Source: Methanothermococcus okinawensis (GTDB lineage: Archaea > AGJL01 > Methanococci > Methanococcales > Methanococcaceae). Taken from it: a DNA stretch of 14,485 bases. Shown here one piece after another: positions 13,692-14,485 of this stretch (positions are counted from its first letter, which is position 1; each line of letters opens with the position of its first letter). The stretch covers positions 1 to 14,485 of the forward strand of contig DQVW01000039.1 in the NCBI GenBank assembly GCA_015661555.1, in the 5' to 3' direction. A model generated the notes under the pieces. The model ran no database searches and was not told the origin of the DNA. It saw nothing but the letters and a program-made list of their open reading frames with translations. The position numbers were made by a program, and so were the translations under genes.

Positions 13692-14485
13692 TGGAGAAAT
13701 TTAAAAGGCTGAAGGAGTACTTCAGGGGAAAGGTATCCCTGGTATCCTACTCTGGGGGTATGGACAGTTTACTGGTAGCCCTTGTAAGTAGACACTACGG
13801 TAGATACACATTGGCTGTAACTGTAGATAACGGATTCTTTTCTGAGGAGGTTATTAAAAAAGGTATGGAAATGGCCAGGCGATATGGAATAGATCACAAG
13901 GTTGTAAATTTCAACTACCTGAAAAATAGGGTGATATGTGAGATAAACAGGGATCTCAAAAATAGATGCTACATATGCAAGAGGTATATGGCCCAGATAC
14001 TCCTAAGGGAGAGGGAGGGTTTAAAGAATACTTTTAACAGGGAGGTAGTAGTGGTGGATGGAACTAACTACGACGACCTATTTGAGGATAGACCAGGTAT
14101 AAGGGCCTACAGGGAGTACGGTATATCATCTCCTCTGGCAGAGTTGGAGATAGGGAAAAAGGAGGTTAAGGAGATACTTAAATTCCTAGGGGTGCCCATT
14201 CCAAGGGAGGACTCCTGTTTAGCAACTAGGATATTAAATCCCCCTGTTACAGAGGAGAGGTTGAAAAGGGTATACGAGTGTGAGAGATTTTTAGCCTCCT
14301 ATTTAGGGTTGAAGGGATACTTTAGGGTGAGGGATTTTCACAACATCGCCCATATCCAGATAGATGAAGAAGAGATGTACAAGATAATGGACCTTAACAA
14401 GTTTAAGGAAATAGAAAAAAGATTTAAGGAGATGGGGTTCGAGAGGGTTACCGTTCTGGCATCCACCACTTCTGGAAGATCGAAG
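13691..14485 (+). CDS. larE: LarE-like ATP-dependent sulfur transferase (PP-loop family; 3' end outside window)
   Basis: The first 265 codons are present and the frame is open to the window end; the family is about 270-280 residues, so little is missing. Seen: the PP-loop SYSGGMDSLLVA (19-30) for ATP pyrophosphatase chemistry, a dipeptide region VTVDNGFF, RCYICKR (92-98), VVDGTNYDD (121-129), RPGIRAYREYGISSPLAE (134-151), and DSCLATRI with C176. It ends with VRDFHNIAHIQI and GFERVTVLASTTSGR, which match LarE of Lactobacillus plantarum closely as I recall it. LarE provides sulfur for the nickel-pincer nucleotide, from its own Cys176 or, in cluster-bearing forms with three cysteines, via a [4Fe-4S] cluster. 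C93, C96 and C176 here suggest the second kind. The start overlaps the bioB stop by one base, so the two are coupled; a role in supplying sulfur to BioB is inference. Confidence 0.9.
   Translation, partial: MEKFKRLKEYFRGKVSLVSYSGGMDSLLVALVSRHYGRYTLAVTVDNGFFSEEVIKKGMEMARRYGIDHKVVNFNYLKNRVICEINRDLKNRCYICKRYMAQILLREREGLKNTFNREVVVVDGTNYDDLFEDRPGIRAYREYGISSPLAELEIGKKEVKEILKFLGVPIPREDSCLATRILNPPVTEERLKRVYECERFLASYLGLKGYFRVRDFHNIAHIQIDEEEMYKIMDLNKFKEIEKRFKEMGFERVTVLASTTSGRSK

Noticed and set aside
1..14485. Search for CRISPR arrays, insertion sequences, integrases, toxin-antitoxin pairs or other mobile or defence modules
   Set aside because: No direct-repeat array, transposase-like frame or terminal inverted repeat was visible; the many short AGGAG/GAGAG repeats are ordinary purine-rich codon usage.

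Overview
The window looks like chromosome of a hydrogenotrophic, thermophilic methanogen of the order Methanococcales. The reasons are archaeal informational genes (aIF2-alpha, Nop10, a PUA protein of the Tma20 type, an Mtq2-type methyltransferase), the methanogen enzyme thiol:fumarate reductase subunit B, archaeal TATA boxes with GGTGA-type ribosome binding sites, an AGG/ATA/GAG-rich codon usage with purine-rich coding strands, and a selenocysteine tRNA. Among methanogens, selenocysteine decoding is known mainly from Methanococcales and Methanopyrus. I cannot fix the genus; the base composition looks less A+T-rich than I expect for Methanocaldococcus.

Layout. Positions 1-2033 (minus) hold most of a RecJ-like DHH phosphoesterase with DnaJ-type zinc fingers, running off the left edge. 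At 2129-3061 (minus) is an endonuclease-IV-like TIM-barrel protein, divergent from bioW (plus, 3138-3851). BioW overlaps the 3' end of cbiB tail to tail. cbiB (3836-4759, minus) sits 2 bases behind an unrecognised charged 478-residue protein (4762-6198). The nop10 and aIF2-alpha genes (6258-7244, minus) form an informational operon. Divergent from it is a tight five-gene plus-strand run: fumarase beta, PUA protein, Mtq2-like methyltransferase, NIF3 protein and a small acidic-tailed protein (7315-10166). tfrB (10167-11615, minus) abuts that run tail to tail. Divergent from tfrB is the selenocysteine tRNA (11677-11764), then an unrecognised 299-residue protein, then bioB and a LarE-like sulfur transferase (partial) whose start codon overlaps the bioB stop codon.

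How the genes work together. BioW (first step from pimelate) and BioB (last step) bracket biotin synthesis; bioF, bioA and bioD are not here. In methanogens biotin serves pyruvate carboxylase, which makes oxaloacetate. Fumarase and thiol:fumarate reductase then act in the reductive arm from oxaloacetate toward succinate, so the two biotin genes, fumB and tfrB may belong to one anabolic theme (inference). CbiB serves corrinoid synthesis, needed for methyl transfer in methanogenesis.

The points most worth a second look are the overlap-coupled bioB-larE pair combined with the anaerobe-type cysteine pattern of this BioB, the complete tRNA-Sec with a 9-bp acceptor stem and a 7-bp D stem, the corrected starts of bioW and aIF2-alpha, and the two unrecognised proteins. 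I saw no CRISPR array, insertion sequence, transposase, integrase or attachment site. No gene-free stretch exceeds about 110 bases.
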